From an uncultured Pelagibacteraceae bacterium (GTDB taxonomy: Bacteria; Pseudomonadota; Alphaproteobacteria; Pelagibacterales; Pelagibacteraceae), in NCBI GenBank assembly GCA_902589395.1, contig CACIST010000002.1, positions 85,317 through 149,316 of the forward strand: DNA of 64,000 nucleotides, in the 5' to 3' direction. A program made the translations under genes and the position numbers. The notes under the pieces are model-generated. The model was not told where the DNA came from and ran no database searches. It was given only the letters and a program-made list of their open reading frames with translations. Each line of letters starts with the position of its first letter. The first letter of the stretch is position 1. Below, piece by piece: positions 24,667 to 36,516 of this stretch.

Positions 24667-27600
24667 GTCTTTAATGAGTTTATTGCCTCTAAAAATGAAT
24701 AGGCTGTTGACATATTTGTACAATAAGGAATTTTATTAGCTAAAGTTCCTCTTCTTAAAGCTAAAGCATCATTAATTCTACTTTCACTATTTCCCCCGCC
24801 TGTATTGACAACTAAAGCAATTTTTTTAGAATTTAAAACATCAACTATATGAGGTTTTCCACTACTTACTTTGTTGATTTTTCTACATCTCATTCCATTT
24901 TTTATTAAGATCTTTGCAGTTCCTTTAGTGGCTGATAAAGTAAATCCAAGTTTTACAAGTCTTTGAGCAACGCCAATAATCTCTTGTTTGTGAGAATCTT
25001 TAACTGATAAAAAAGCTAAACCTTTGGTAGGTAATGAGTTTGCTGCAGCAATTTGACTTTTAGCAATTGCCATTCCAAAATCATCATCAAATCCCATCAC
25101 TTCACCTGTTGATTTCATCTCTGGCCCAAGTAATAAATCGCTGTCTGGAAATTTGTTAAATGGAAATACAGCCTCTTTGACAGCAAATTTTTTATTCGTT
25201 TTATATTTTAATTTATATTTTGAAAGTTTTTCACCTGCCATTATTCTTGATGCGATTTTGGCCAATGGTATTCCATTAGCTTTAGATACAAATGGAACTG
25301 TCCTGCTGGCCCTTGGATTTACTTCAATAACAAATATTTCATCTTTTTTAATTGCAAATTGAATATTTAAAAGTCCTTTAACTTTTAATGCTAAAGCTAA
25401 TTTTCTTGTTTGAATTTTAATTTCTTTTAAAAGATTATCCTTGATAGAAACTGGAGGAAGACAACAAGCAGAGTCGCCAGAATGTACTCCTGCTTCTTCT
25501 ATATGCTGCATGATACCAGCAACATAAACATCTTTACCATCAGAAATAGCATCCACATCAACTTCCATTGCGTGATCTATAAATTTATCAATTAAAATAG
25601 GATTTTGTTCCGAAGCTTTAAAAGCTTCATTAATAAACTTTTTAAGTTGGCTTTTATCATGAACAATCTCCATTGCTCTTCCACCTAAAACATATGAAGG
25701 TCTAACAACAACAGGCAGTCCAATTTTTTCACTTATTTTAATTGCTTGATCAAATTTATTAGCAATTCCACTTTCTGCTTGTTTTAAATTTAATTTAATT
25801 AATAGATCTCTAAATCTGTCTCTGTCTTCTGCAAGATCAATTGAAGTATATTGAGTACCAAGTATTGGTAATTTATTCTCATGTAAGAATTTTGCCAATT
25901 TAATTGGAGTTTGACCCCCAAATTGAGCAATTACCCCCATAAGATTTCCCTTTGATTTTTCTTTATGAATAATATTTTGAACGTATTCTTCAACCAATGG
26001 CTCAAAATAAAGTCTATCACTGGTGTCATAATCAGTTGATACTGTTTCAGGGTTACAATTAACCATTATTGTTTCAAAGCCTGCTTCCTTTAAGGAAAAA
26101 CTAGCCTGGCAACAACAATAATCAAACTCTATACCTTGACCAATTCTATTTGGGCCTCCTCCAAGTATTATTATTTTTTTCTTATTGCTCGGATCTGCTT
26201 CACACTCAGTATCTGTTGAAAAACTTCTCTGGTATGTTGAATACATATATGGAGTAAAGGATTTAAATTCTGCGGCACAAGTATCCACTTTTTTAAATAC
26301 TGGCAAAACTTTAAGCGCAACTCTTTTGGATCTTACAATTTTTTCTTTTATACCAGTAATATCTGATAATTTTTTATCTGAAAAGCCAATAGATTTTATT
26401 CTATTAAATTCATTATATGTTTTAGGAATACCTCTCTTTTTTATATTCTTCTCCTCATTTACAAGATCCTTAATTTGATTTAAGAACCAAGGATCAACAT
26501 TTGATAATTTGTAAATTTTATCTAATGAAATATTTTTTCTAAAAGCTTCAGCAATTAATATTAATCTATTTGGAATATTAATTTTTAAATTTTTTAAAAT
26601 ATCTTTTTTTGAATAATTAAAAATATTATCCAATCCAGAAAATCCAGTTTCTAAAGATACCAAGGCTTTTTGAAACGATTCTTTAAAGTTTCTTCCAATT
26701 GCCATTGCTTCACCAACAGATCTCATTGAAGTTCCAAGTATTGCTTTAGTGTCTGAAAACTTTTCAAATGTAAATCTTGGTATTTTTGTAACAACATAAT
26801 CAATTGTTGGTTCAAATGAAGCTGGAGTTACTTTTGTAATTTCATTTTTTAATTCATCTAGAGTGTATCCCACTGCAAGTTTAGCTGCTACTTTAGCGAT
26901 TGGGAATCCTGTCGCTTTAGATGCAAGAGCAGAGGATCTTGATACTCTTGGATTCATCTCTATTATAACCATTCTTCCATTTCTAGGATTTATCGCAAAC
27001 TGAACATTCGATCCCCCTGTTTCAACTCCAATTTTTCTTAAGCAAGCAATAGATGCATTTCTCATGACCTGGTATTCTTTATCAGTTAAGGTTAATGCTG
27101 GTGCAACTGTAATAGAGTCTCCTGTATGAATACCCATTGGATCTACATTCTCAATTGAACAAATTATTATGCAGTTATCATTTTTGTCCCGCACAACTTC
27201 CATTTCAAATTCCTTCCAGCCTTCTAATGATTCTTCGATTAAAACCTGATTTTGAGGGGACTCGTTCATTCCTGTTTTGACAAGTTTATAGAAATCTTTT
27301 TTATTTTTTGCGATTCCTCCACCTAAACCTCCTAATGTAAAAGAGGGTCTTATAATCGCCGGTAAACCAATTTCTTTCAAACACTTAGATGCATCTTTAA
27401 AACGATTTATAATTCTTGATTTTGGCAGATCTAAACCAATTTCAGACATATTTTTTCTAAATTTTTTACGATCTTCAGCATTTTCAATTGCCTTTGACTT
27501 TGCACCTATTAATTCAATTTTGTATTTTTTAAGTATTCCAGCTTTTTCTGCGCTTATTGCTAAATTTAATGCGGTCTGTCCTCCCATTGTTGGTAAAATT

Positions 27601-27854
27601 GCATTAGGTTTTTCTTTTTTTATAACTTCTTCTAAAACAGGAATTGTGATGGGTTCAATATATGTTTTATCAGCAACTCCAGGATCAGTCATGATAGTTG
27701 CAGGATTTGAATTTATTAAAACTACCTCGAAACCTTCATCTTTTAGAGCTTTACACGCCTGTGTGCCTGAATAATCAAATTCACATGCTTGTCCAATTAT
27801 TATTGGTCCTGCTCCAATAACTAATATTTTTTTAATGTCTTTTCTTTTTGGCAT
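24630..27854 (-). CDS. carB: carbamoyl-phosphate synthase large subunit
   Basis: Two ATP-grasp halves, full length, adjacent to carA. Confidence 0.97.
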   Translation of the reverse strand: MPKRKDIKKILVIGAGPIIIGQACEFDYSGTQACKALKDEGFEVVLINSNPATIMTDPGVADKTYIEPITIPVLEEVIKKEKPNAILPTMGGQTALNLAISAEKAGILKKYKIELIGAKSKAIENAEDRKKFRKNMSEIGLDLPKSRIINRFKDASKCLKEIGLPAIIRPSFTLGGLGGGIAKNKKDFYKLVKTGMNESPQNQVLIEESLEGWKEFEMEVVRDKNDNCIIICSIENVDPMGIHTGDSITVAPALTLTDKEYQVMRNASIACLRKIGVETGGSNVQFAINPRNGRMVIIEMNPRVSRSSALASKATGFPIAKVAAKLAVGYTLDELKNEITKVTPASFEPTIDYVVTKIPRFTFEKFSDTKAILGTSMRSVGEAMAIGRNFKESFQKALVSLETGFSGLDNIFNYSKKDILKNLKINIPNRLILIAEAFRKNISLDKIYKLSNVDPWFLNQIKDLVNEEKNIKKRGIPKTYNEFNRIKSIGFSDKKLSDITGIKEKIVRSKRVALKVLPVFKKVDTCAAEFKSFTPYMYSTYQRSFSTDTECEADPSNKKKIIILGGGPNRIGQGIEFDYCCCQASFSLKEAGFETIMVNCNPETVSTDYDTSDRLYFEPLVEEYVQNIIHKEKSKGNLMGVIAQFGGQTPIKLAKFLHENKLPILGTQYTSIDLAEDRDRFRDLLIKLNLKQAESGIANKFDQAIKISEKIGLPVVVRPSYVLGGRAMEIVHDKSQLKKFINEAFKASEQNPILIDKFIDHAMEVDVDAISDGKDVYVAGIMQHIEEAGVHSGDSACCLPPVSIKDNLLKEIKIQTRKLALALKVKGLLNIQFAIKKDEIFVIEVNPRASRTVPFVSKANGIPLAKIASRIMAGEKLSKYKLKYKTNKKFAVKEAVFPFNKFPDSDLLLGPEMKSTGEVMGFDDDFGMAIAKSQIAAANSLPTKGLAFLSVKDSHKQEIIGVAQRLVKLGFTLSATKGTAKILIKNGMRCRKINKVSSGKPHIVDVLNSKKIALVVNTGGGNSESRINDALALRRGTLANKIPYCTNMSTAYSFLEAINSLKTKKLMVKPLQEN

Positions 27855-29025
27855 ATTTTTTTACATCTTGAATAAAATTATTAAATAAATATTGGCTGTC
27901 TTGTGGTCCAGGATTTGCTTCTGGATGATATTGAACGGAGAAGACAGGTTTATTTTTTAACCTTATTCCTTCAATAGAATCATCAAAAAGTGACTGATGA
28001 GTTATTTGAATATTTTTTGATAAACTTTTTTCTATAACAACAAATCCATGATTTTGACTTGTAATTTCAACTGAGTTAGTAATTAAATTTTTGACTGGAT
28101 GATTTGCACCTCTGTGACCTAATTTCATTTTTTTTGTTTTTGCATTTAAAGCTAAGGCTAAAATTTGATGACCAAGGCAAATTCCAAAAATTGGATATTT
28201 CGATTTTATCAATTTTTTTATAGTATCAATTGCATACGCTCCAGTTGCCGCTGGGTCTCCAGGACCATTAGATAAAAAAATACCATCAGGATTAAGTTTT
28301 ATAATTTCATCAGCAGTTTTTTTACAAGAAACTACTTTAACCTCACAGTTATAATCGGAAAAATATCTTAAAATATTTTTCTTTATCCCATAATCAATTG
28401 CAACAATTTTAAATTTTGTTTTAATATTTTTTTTATACCCAATTTCTTTTTTCCAAGTTTTAAAACCTTTCCAGATATAAGTTTTTTTTGTCGATACTTC
28501 TTTTGCTAAATCAAGACCATTTAAACCAGGCCATTTGATTGACATATTAATTAATTTTTTTACATTGAATTTTCCTTTTTTATTATTTGAGATTGTGCCT
28601 TTTGGAGCACCTTTATCTCTAATAAAGTTTGTTAATTTTCTAGTATCTAATCCAGTAAGTCCAACAATCTTATTTTTTTTTAGCCATTCATCTAAATTCT
28701 TCAAAGCTCTATAATTTGATGGAGATGTGATTTCGGAATTAAATATTGCACCCTTCGTCCAAACTTTATCGGATTCTAAATCTTCATTGTTGGTTCCAAC
28801 ATTTCCAATATGAGGAAATGTAAAGTTTATAATTTGTCCAGCATAAGATGGGTCTGATATAATTTCCTGATATCCTGTTAAGGATGTATTGAAACAAACC
28901 TCACCAGTTGAAGTTCCCTGATATCCAAGGCCAATTCCTCTAAAAACTAGCTTATTATCTAGAACTAAAATACCTGTTGGAAATTGATGTTTGATTGCAA
29001 TTTTATTTTTTTGTTTTTTGTTCAA
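27832..29025 (-). CDS. carA: carbamoyl-phosphate synthase small subunit
   Basis: Class I glutamine amidotransferase motif [19 protein letters not shown]. Confidence 0.97.
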   Translation of the reverse strand: MNKKQKNKIAIKHQFPTGILVLDNKLVFRGIGLGYQGTSTGEVCFNTSLTGYQEIISDPSYAGQIINFTFPHIGNVGTNNEDLESDKVWTKGAIFNSEITSPSNYRALKNLDEWLKKNKIVGLTGLDTRKLTNFIRDKGAPKGTISNNKKGKFNVKKLINMSIKWPGLNGLDLAKEVSTKKTYIWKGFKTWKKEIGYKKNIKTKFKIVAIDYGIKKNILRYFSDYNCEVKVVSCKKTADEIIKLNPDGIFLSNGPGDPAATGAYAIDTIKKLIKSKYPIFGICLGHQILALALNAKTKKMKLGHRGANHPVKNLITNSVEITSQNHGFVVIEKSLSKNIQITHQSLFDDSIEGIRLKNKPVFSVQYHPEANPGPQDSQYLFNNFIQDVKKYAKKKRH

Positions 29026-29148
29026 TTACAACTCATGAGTTAAAGGTCTATACAATAAAACCTTTTTTTGCGCAACAGATCTAATGTATATTTTGTAAAA
29101 AAAAATTTTTTTTTTTTGAAGAATATTCTTAATACGCTAAAATTAAAT

Positions 29149-29613
29149 ATGCCACTAAGAGATAGTATAGAGTCCGACTACAAAACAGCTTTAAAAGCTA
29201 AAGACAAAAATAAAATATCAACTTACAGGTTAATATTATCTGGGATTAAGGATTTGGATATTTACAATAGATCTGGGAAAGAAAAAAAGGAAACTGATAA
29301 TGAGGATATAAAGAAGCTATTAAAAAAAATGATTAAACAGCGCAGCGAATCGATTGAATTGTATAAAAAAAATAATCGTACGGATCTCCAAGATATAGAA
29401 GAGCAAGAAGTGCGGGTAATTAGTCAATATTTACCTAAACAGATTAACGAAGAGGATACCAAGAAAATTTGTGAAGAATTAATTAAATCAACAGGTGCAA
29501 CTTCAATAAAAGATATGGGAAAAGTAATGGCTGAATTAAAGAAAAATAATGCTGACAGTATTGATTTTTCTAAAGCAGGGGCAATTATAAAAGAATTGTT
29601 AAATCAAAAATGA
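29149..29613 (+). CDS. GatB/YqeY domain protein (start at MPLRDSIESDYK)
   Basis: YqeY motifs (IESDYKTALKAKDK, YLPKQINEED, DMGKVMAELK); upstream of dnaG. Confidence 0.9.
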   Translation: MPLRDSIESDYKTALKAKDKNKISTYRLILSGIKDLDIYNRSGKEKKETDNEDIKKLLKKMIKQRSESIELYKKNNRTDLQDIEEQEVRVISQYLPKQINEEDTKKICEELIKSTGATSIKDMGKVMAELKKNNADSIDFSKAGAIIKELLNQK

Positions 29614-31385
29614 AATACCCAAAAGAGTACTTACAAGAAATTAAAACTAGATTAAAAATTTCAACTGTAGTCTCAAAAACTGTAAGTTTAAAAAAGAGGG
29701 GAAAGGAGTATGTTGGCCTTTCTCCATTTAAAACTGAAAAAACACCCTCTTTTACAGTGAATGATGAAAAGGAATTTTATCACTGCTTTAGTACTACAGA
29801 GCACGGAAATATTTTTGATTTTGTAATGAAAACCCAAAACCTTAAATTTGGTGAGTCAGTCAAATACCTTGCAAATTTAGCAGGTATGAGACCTTATACA
29901 TTTTCAAAAGAGGATGAGATCAGAGAAGAAAAGTGGAAAAAATATAAATTGATATATGCAAAATATGTTGAATTTTATCATAAAGATCTTTTTAAAAATC
30001 CCTTAGCAAAAAATGCGAAGGACTATTTGAAAAACAGAGATCTTACTATTGATGAAGTAAAGAAATTTAAAATTGGTTATGTTTCAAACGATGAAAACTT
30101 TAAAGAAAATATTTTTAAAGAATTTACAGAAAGTGAAATCAAAGACACAGGATTATTCTATTTTGATGAAAATAAAAAAAAATATGTAGATAGATTTAAA
30201 GATAGAGTAATTTTTCCAATAAATAATATTTCAGGAGACCCAATCGCTCTTGGGGGAAGAATTTTAAAAGATAATAAATATCTTGCTAAGTATATAAACT
30301 CACCTGAGACACCATTTTTTAAAAAAGGATCTAATCTTTATAATCTAGATTATACTAGGAAACTTTCAAACAATATTAATAATATATTTCTTGTTGAAGG
30401 TTATATGGATGTCGTTGGTCTTAGCAAAAACAAAGTGGAAAATGTTGTTGCAAATTTGGGAACTTCTTTAACTACAAGACAAATATTAACTCTTAACCAA
30501 TTTTTTCAGCATATCATTGTTTGTTTCGATGGTGATGAAAGTGGATACAAAGCAGCTTTAAGAGCAGCCGAAAACTCTATCATTGAATTAAGACCTGAAA
30601 AAGAGATTTCATTTCTATTTTTACCTAATAATCATGATCCAGATAGTTTTGTTAATGAAAAGGGAAAAGATTTTTTTGAAGATTTTTCAAAAAGTAATTC
30701 AGTTCCTATTCATGAATTTATTTTTAGTCATTATTCGAAAGACATAGATGATAAACCTTCATCAAGAGCTATCTTTGAGAAAAATCTAAGAGCAATCTCA
30801 GCAAATATTAAAGACGAATTTATTAGAAAGTATGTACTTGAATACTTTCTGGGAAAAGTTTCTGAACTAACACCAAATACAAATTTTAAATATAAAAAAA
30901 ATTATATCAAACCCACAAGGTCACTTAAATCAACTCAAAATTATTATAATGAGACAAAGTCTTTAAAAGCTATTGATATTAAGGAATTTTCTTTTTTATA
31001 TCTTTTATTAAAAAAACCTGACCTTATAAAAGAAAATTTTAATTTAATTGAAAATACGAAGTTATTTAGTAGTGAAAATAAATTATTATTTGAAGAAATA
31101 AAGAGGCAAACCAAAAATTTTGAAAGTATTGATATTGAAAGTTTAAAAATTGACCAAATTTTGATAGATAGGGTTTTTAAATATGCATCTATTAAGCATA
31201 TCTTATCCAAAAATTTAAATGATGATCAAAAAATTCTTGAAATTTTATCAGAGTTAATAAGAGACCTTAAGAATTATGAGCTAGAATTAAGAATAACTGA
31301 TTTAGAATCAAGATTTTCTAAAGATTTAAGTGAAGCAACATTTAATGAGTTAAAAGAGCTCAAAAAACTACAAAAAATCAATTAA
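29610..31385 (+). CDS. dnaG: DNA primase
   Basis: CHC2-like zinc region, TOPRIM (VEGYMDVVGL, CFDGDESG). Confidence 0.95.
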   Translation: MKYPKEYLQEIKTRLKISTVVSKTVSLKKRGKEYVGLSPFKTEKTPSFTVNDEKEFYHCFSTTEHGNIFDFVMKTQNLKFGESVKYLANLAGMRPYTFSKEDEIREEKWKKYKLIYAKYVEFYHKDLFKNPLAKNAKDYLKNRDLTIDEVKKFKIGYVSNDENFKENIFKEFTESEIKDTGLFYFDENKKKYVDRFKDRVIFPINNISGDPIALGGRILKDNKYLAKYINSPETPFFKKGSNLYNLDYTRKLSNNINNIFLVEGYMDVVGLSKNKVENVVANLGTSLTTRQILTLNQFFQHIIVCFDGDESGYKAALRAAENSIIELRPEKEISFLFLPNNHDPDSFVNEKGKDFFEDFSKSNSVPIHEFIFSHYSKDIDDKPSSRAIFEKNLRAISANIKDEFIRKYVLEYFLGKVSELTPNTNFKYKKNYIKPTRSLKSTQNYYNETKSLKAIDIKEFSFLYLLLKKPDLIKENFNLIENTKLFSSENKLLFEEIKRQTKNFESIDIESLKIDQILIDRVFKYASIKHILSKNLNDDQKILEILSELIRDLKNYELELRITDLESRFSKDLSEATFNELKELKKLQKIN

Positions 31386-31450
31386 ATTAAAATCAGAATC
31401 CCATAGATTTTTTTAATTTTAGCATTATATACATTCTGAACTTTTTTATT

Positions 31451-33289
31451 GTGGAACGTATAATTACAAAATCATTTGCAAGACTTATGGGCAGAGGTGT
31501 CCATAGAGGTTTCATCACTCACGAAGAATTGAATAAATCATTAGGAAAAAGAAATTTGTCTAATGAAAACTTGGAGCAAGCTTTCATACATATCCTAGAT
31601 GAAAAAATTATATTAGTTGAAAAAAAAGCAGATTTTAAGATTTTAAGAAAAAAAGATAATGGTTCCAAAGAAGAGGGGAAGTCCATTGAAAAAAGTGACG
31701 ACCCGATAAGAATGTATCTAAGAGAAATGGGAGGTGTCGAACTTCTTTCTAGGGAAGGAGAGATTGCCATTGCCAAAAGAATAGAGGCTGGAAAAGATGT
31801 TATGTTAAATGCACTTTCTCAAAGTCCAATTACGGCACAACAACTTTTTGAATGGAATACAAAACTTCAAAATGATGAGATTTTAGTTAGAGAAATTATT
31901 GATATTGATACGAATTATATGGAAGATGAAGATACTGGCCAAAGCGCTAAACAAAAAAAATCAAATGATGGTGGGGAAATTCAAAATGGTCAAGAAACGG
32001 AAAGCAACGCGGATGAGGACGAATTTAACCCTACACTCGCTGCAATGGAGACAGAAATTAAACCTAAAGTTTTACAAACAATTAATAATTTAACCAAGGA
32101 ATACAATAAACTCATAAAGTATCAGAAAGAAAAGTTGGAATGTGTATTAAATTCTAAGCAGTTTTCACCTTCAAAAGAAAAAAATTATAAAAAAATTGTG
32201 GATGATATTTTAGAAAATATAAAAACTCTCCAGCTTTCCCCTTCCGTCTTAGAGGAATTAGTTCAAAAACATTATGTAGAAAATAGAAAAATAATTTCAC
32301 TAGAAGGCAATCTATTGAGATTTGCGTTAAATGAAAAAATTTCAAGGGATGAATTCATAAAATTTTATGTAGGTAATGAAATTAATCCTAAACTAAAAAT
32401 TTTTTTAGGTACAAATGAAACTTGGAAAAAATTTTTTCAAAAATATAAAGATGAATTCAAAAATATAAGAGATAGACTTATTGAGACAAGTAATAGGTTA
32501 GGAATTTCAGTTACAGATTACAAATCGATGGTAAGTAGAATTCAAAAGGGTGAAAAAGAATCTAGAATTGCAAAAAAAGAAATGGTTGAAGCTAATCTTA
32601 GATTAGTTATTTCAATTGCAAAAAAATATACAAATAGAGGTTTGCAATTTCTAGATTTAATACAAGAAGGTAATATAGGTTTAATGAAAGCTGTGGATAA
32701 ATTTGAGTATAGAAGAGGTTATAAATTTTCTACATACGCCACATGGTGGATAAGACAAGCTATAACTAGATCAATTGCAGATCAAGCTAGAACAATAAGA
32801 ATTCCAGTTCATATGATTGAAACCATTAACAAAATTGTGAGAACGCAAAGGTTAATTTTAAGTGAATTTGGAAGAGAGGCAACTCCAGAGGAACTTGCTA
32901 AAAAATTAAGAATGCCACTGGAAAAGGTTAGAAAAGTATTAAAAATTTCTAAAGAACCAGTGTCACTAGAAAAGCCAGTTGGAGATGAGGAAGATAGTAG
33001 TCTAGGCGATTTTATTGAGGATACAAAAGCATTAGCCCCACTAGAGCAAGCAATTAAATCAAATTTAAGTGAGGCAACTACTAAAATACTTTCAACTTTA
33101 ACTCCAAGAGAAGAGCGTGTTTTAAGAATGAGATTTGGAGTTGGAATGAATACTGATCATACTTTAGAAGAGGTTGGTTTGCAGTTTTCAGTAACAAGAG
33201 AAAGAATTCGTCAAATAGAGGCAAAAGCACTAAGAAAACTGAAGCACCCTAGTCGATCAAAACAACTTAAAAGTTTCTTAGAAAGTTAA
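31451..33289 (+). CDS. rpoD: RNA polymerase sigma factor RpoD
   Basis: Region 2 ([33 protein letters not shown]) and region 4 motifs. Confidence 0.96.
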   Translation: MERIITKSFARLMGRGVHRGFITHEELNKSLGKRNLSNENLEQAFIHILDEKIILVEKKADFKILRKKDNGSKEEGKSIEKSDDPIRMYLREMGGVELLSREGEIAIAKRIEAGKDVMLNALSQSPITAQQLFEWNTKLQNDEILVREIIDIDTNYMEDEDTGQSAKQKKSNDGGEIQNGQETESNADEDEFNPTLAAMETEIKPKVLQTINNLTKEYNKLIKYQKEKLECVLNSKQFSPSKEKNYKKIVDDILENIKTLQLSPSVLEELVQKHYVENRKIISLEGNLLRFALNEKISRDEFIKFYVGNEINPKLKIFLGTNETWKKFFQKYKDEFKNIRDRLIETSNRLGISVTDYKSMVSRIQKGEKESRIAKKEMVEANLRLVISIAKKYTNRGLQFLDLIQEGNIGLMKAVDKFEYRRGYKFSTYATWWIRQAITRSIADQARTIRIPVHMIETINKIVRTQRLILSEFGREATPEELAKKLRMPLEKVRKVLKISKEPVSLEKPVGDEEDSSLGDFIEDTKALAPLEQAIKSNLSEATTKILSTLTPREERVLRMRFGVGMNTDHTLEEVGLQFSVTRERIRQIEAKALRKLKHPSRSKQLKSFLES

Positions 33290-33290
33290 A

Positions 33291-33365
33291 GGGCCGTTAG
33301 CTCAATAGTAGAGTACTGCATTGACATTGCAGGGGCAGTTGGAGCGTAACCAACACGGCCCACCA
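33291..33365 (+). tRNA. tRNA-Val(GAC), non-canonical D- and T-loops, CCA encoded
   Basis: GGGCCGT/ACGGCCC acceptor; GCTC/GAGT; CTGCA-TTGACAT-TGCAG; GTTGG-AGCGTAA-CCAAC. Confidence 0.8.
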
Positions 33366-33382
33366 TATCTTATAATACAAAG

Positions 33383-34957
33383 TTATTCGTTGATTAGTAG
33401 TTCAACCTTTCCCCAATTTTTATGGGTTTCATAGTAGGTAAAATAATATTTATTGGGTAAATACTTTAAATTTATATCTTCCGCACAGTTATAAGCAAAC
33501 CTTGATAGGTTAATTGGTGATTTTACGATTTTAGTATTCATTTTATTTTCACATTTTTCTGGGTAAAAAACTAAATTGAAAATTTTTGACCTATCAATTT
33601 TATTATCAATATTATCATTTTCATCAGCATTTATTATTTGTTGATCGTTTTTATTTAAAGTGTAACCATGATCACCACTAAAAATAATTATTTTTTGTTT
33701 TTCAGAAAGTAAATTTATATTTTTTACAAATTTTTTAATTAAATTAAGTGTACATTTGTAATTATCTTCATATTTACCATTTGTATTTATAGAATTACAA
33801 TTTTTATCAACATTAAAAGGTGCATGAGGTTTCATTAGGTGCATAAAAAAAAAATTTTTATTATTAAAGTCAATTTTTTTAAAAAACTTAAGATCATTAT
33901 CATTCATTATTTCAAAAGTTGATTGAACACCTGATTTATTAAGTGATTTGTTATTAATTCTTCTTATCAAAAAATCTAACAAGCTCTTTTCGTAAAAAAT
34001 TTCCAAAGAATTTAAATAATGGATAAGTTTTTTTTGTTTACCACACATATTAGGCTCATAAGCATTACTTTTGCAGTACTGATAGTCATTACCAGTCCAA
34101 TAAAATTTTCTGTTAAATTTATTATTCAAAAATGTAATTGGTAATTTTTCATAATCATTTATTAAAGTATTTGGAAAAAAATTTTTATAAGATGAATATT
34201 TTTTTGATTTTTCAGTAATTGGATAATTCAAATTAAAAATAGACTGCAAACTCAAATGTGTGGTTGGGTAATTAGATATTGAATTAAAAATATAACTTCC
34301 CTTCAAATTTTCCAATTGTCTAATTATTTTATTTTGATTTTTTATTACACCATTAGTTTCAGCATACTCTAGACTGATCATGCCATCCAATATAATAAAA
34401 TATATATCTATATTGTTAGTATTATTAACAATCTTAATTTCATCTAAATTGAAAGCCTCTGTCTGATAATTTACAGTGTCTTTCTGACTAAAAAATTTAA
34501 AAAAGTTGAATGTAATATATCCATAATTAAGAATTATAAAAATAAGTATAAAATTATAAAATTTATTTTTAAACTTGTTTGAGTTTAAAATATAGTAAGT
34601 AATAAAAAATATTAAAATCAAGATTATCGAAAAAATTATAATTGAAAATAAAAATCCACTAAATATAACATTCTCAAAAAAAGCCTTGAATTTTAAGTCT
34701 TCAAAAAAAAAACTTATAAAATAAGTAATACTAATACTTAATATAAACCCATCAAAGTTAACTAAATTTTTTGAAAAAATAAATTCTAATAAGAATATAA
34801 ATAAAAAAATTGCAGAAATAATTAAAATTTGAAAACTTAATATATTAATAATATCGTAATTATTGATTTGAATTAAATTTTGCTCTCTTAAAAATAATAA
34901 ACATGGTAAAAAAAAAATTAATATAGATAAAAATTTGTTATTAAGTAATTTTTTCAT
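33383..34957 (-). CDS. membrane-anchored sulfatase/alkaline-phosphatase-superfamily-like protein
   Basis: N-terminal TM helices, then IDIYFIILDGM...FMHLMKPHAPF...FSGDHGYTL metal-site motifs. Confidence 0.7.
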   Translation of the reverse strand: MKKLLNNKFLSILIFFLPCLLFLREQNLIQINNYDIINILSFQILIISAIFLFIFLLEFIFSKNLVNFDGFILSISITYFISFFFEDLKFKAFFENVIFSGFLFSIIIFSIILILIFFITYYILNSNKFKNKFYNFILIFIILNYGYITFNFFKFFSQKDTVNYQTEAFNLDEIKIVNNTNNIDIYFIILDGMISLEYAETNGVIKNQNKIIRQLENLKGSYIFNSISNYPTTHLSLQSIFNLNYPITEKSKKYSSYKNFFPNTLINDYEKLPITFLNNKFNRKFYWTGNDYQYCKSNAYEPNMCGKQKKLIHYLNSLEIFYEKSLLDFLIRRINNKSLNKSGVQSTFEIMNDNDLKFFKKIDFNNKNFFFMHLMKPHAPFNVDKNCNSINTNGKYEDNYKCTLNLIKKFVKNINLLSEKQKIIIFSGDHGYTLNKNDQQIINADENDNIDNKIDRSKIFNLVFYPEKCENKMNTKIVKSPINLSRFAYNCAEDINLKYLPNKYYFTYYETHKNWGKVELLINE

Positions 34958-36311
34958 AGTAAATAATTTTTCTTTTTGAACCTTTTAAATCATGTACTTT
35001 AACAATATTGCATTTTTCTTTAAGAAATTTTAAAAAATTTTCTAAATTATAATCATCATAATTTTTAGTTTTAAACATCTTCATCCTTTTAACCATTTCA
35101 TCATCATTAGGAATAAATTCAACCAAGCCTTTTTTTGATAATTTTATAATAAAATTTAAGACTTCAAAGAGTGGTATATTTTTGCTAATAACCAAATGAT
35201 GAATTAGTGCAAAAGATAATGAAAAATCAAAATTAAACCTTTCAACAAAACTTTTTTTTTCTTTACAATCCCAACCTATTGACGAAGATAAGTTTGACAA
35301 ATCCGCATACAGAGGAGTTATGACTTCGTTATTATCAAATCCAATTTTTTCTAAGCATTGCATGTCATAATCTAAAGCAATAATTTTTTTTACCCCTAAC
35401 TCTTTTGAAATGAATGAATATTTTGCATCATTACAACCTATGTCTATTAACGAATAAGGTTTATTTGTTGAGATATAAGATTTTAATATATTTTCTTTTT
35501 CTATTTCACTTTCTTTTGAATAAGAATGAGTATTTGAATAATTAGACCAAGTCGATTTATTTTTTTTATATTTTAATTTTTCAATAAAATTTTTTAAATT
35601 CTTAATTAAAAAAGTTTGACTTTGTTTGTAAGATCTTTTCCTATTTTTTTTTGATATTCCACTTTTGCTACTAAGATTTTCTGTAAAATATACGTTAATT
35701 AAAAGTGAAAATGAAAAAAAAATTTTGTAACCTAACAAGTTAATTAGTTGCCTATTAGAAATACCATTTAAATTTCCTTTATAAATTTCATTAAATGGTA
35801 AATTAAAGTAAGATGAATAAACCAATGGATTTAAAAATTCTTCACAAAATTGTTTGTGTCCTTGCCATGGAGTGTTTTCATCTAATTTTTGTAAAGATAA
35901 TATATCAATAAATATTGGCTTATTATTTTTAAATTGTACATTATAAGCCGACGCATCTTTTAAACTTATATTCTTTTCAAGTAAAAAAAGCTGAAAATCC
36001 AAATGAAAAATTGCTGCGTTTTTAAGTTGCGAAAAAGTCCATTCATATGGATAGGTCCAATTTTCTAATTTTTCATGTTCTATGAATTTATTTACTTCGT
36101 CAAAATTTTGAGAAATTAAATCTTGCTCTTTTACTTCCCAGCTATTTATTAGTAAATTTTTATTTATTAATATTTGGTAGATATCTTGATTTTCGAGAAA
36201 ATTATAATTTTCAATATAATTATTTTTTATTGATCTAAATATTCTATTTTTAAAATTAAATATTTGACCAGCATCATCCCTAAATGAAGATGGATCATTT
36301 ATCAGTGTCAT
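34941..36311 (-). CDS. class I SAM-methyltransferase (NoeA-like) with kinase-like N-terminal region
   Basis: SLIDIGCNDAKYSF SAM motif, IALDYD; N-terminal LKDASAYNVQF...PIFIDILS. Confidence 0.6.
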   Translation of the reverse strand: MTLINDPSSFRDDAGQIFNFKNRIFRSIKNNYIENYNFLENQDIYQILINKNLLINSWEVKEQDLISQNFDEVNKFIEHEKLENWTYPYEWTFSQLKNAAIFHLDFQLFLLEKNISLKDASAYNVQFKNNKPIFIDILSLQKLDENTPWQGHKQFCEEFLNPLVYSSYFNLPFNEIYKGNLNGISNRQLINLLGYKIFFSFSLLINVYFTENLSSKSGISKKNRKRSYKQSQTFLIKNLKNFIEKLKYKKNKSTWSNYSNTHSYSKESEIEKENILKSYISTNKPYSLIDIGCNDAKYSFISKELGVKKIIALDYDMQCLEKIGFDNNEVITPLYADLSNLSSSIGWDCKEKKSFVERFNFDFSLSFALIHHLVISKNIPLFEVLNFIIKLSKKGLVEFIPNDDEMVKRMKMFKTKNYDDYNLENFLKFLKEKCNIVKVHDLKGSKRKIIYYEKIT

Positions 36312-36516
36312 TTTTAGTTTCTTTAGAAAAAAATTTTTTTAATTTACAAAAAAAATTATATATATTTCTTCTTACACTTGAAAAAAAAACTCCAACCGCT
36401 GCTATACTTGCAATTATTCCTTGTAAAATAATGCTTCCAATGCCAGGATCAATATATGCTAATGCATTTGAAGTAAATACCATATAAATTAGAAAAGATG
36501 TTAAAATAAATTTCAT
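36295..36516 (-). CDS. small membrane protein with YIDPGxGS motif
   Basis: 73 aa: signal-like helix, AYIDPGIGSIILQ, TM helix, basic tail; overlaps next gene. Confidence 0.65.
   Translation of the reverse strand: MKFILTSFLIYMVFTSNALAYIDPGIGSIILQGIIASIAAVGVFFSSVRRNIYNFFCKLKKFFSKETKNDTDK

Noticed and set aside
25153-27774. Plus-strand ORFs 25153..25362, 26185..26478, 27520..27774
   Set aside because: Antisense to carB, no recognisable motifs.
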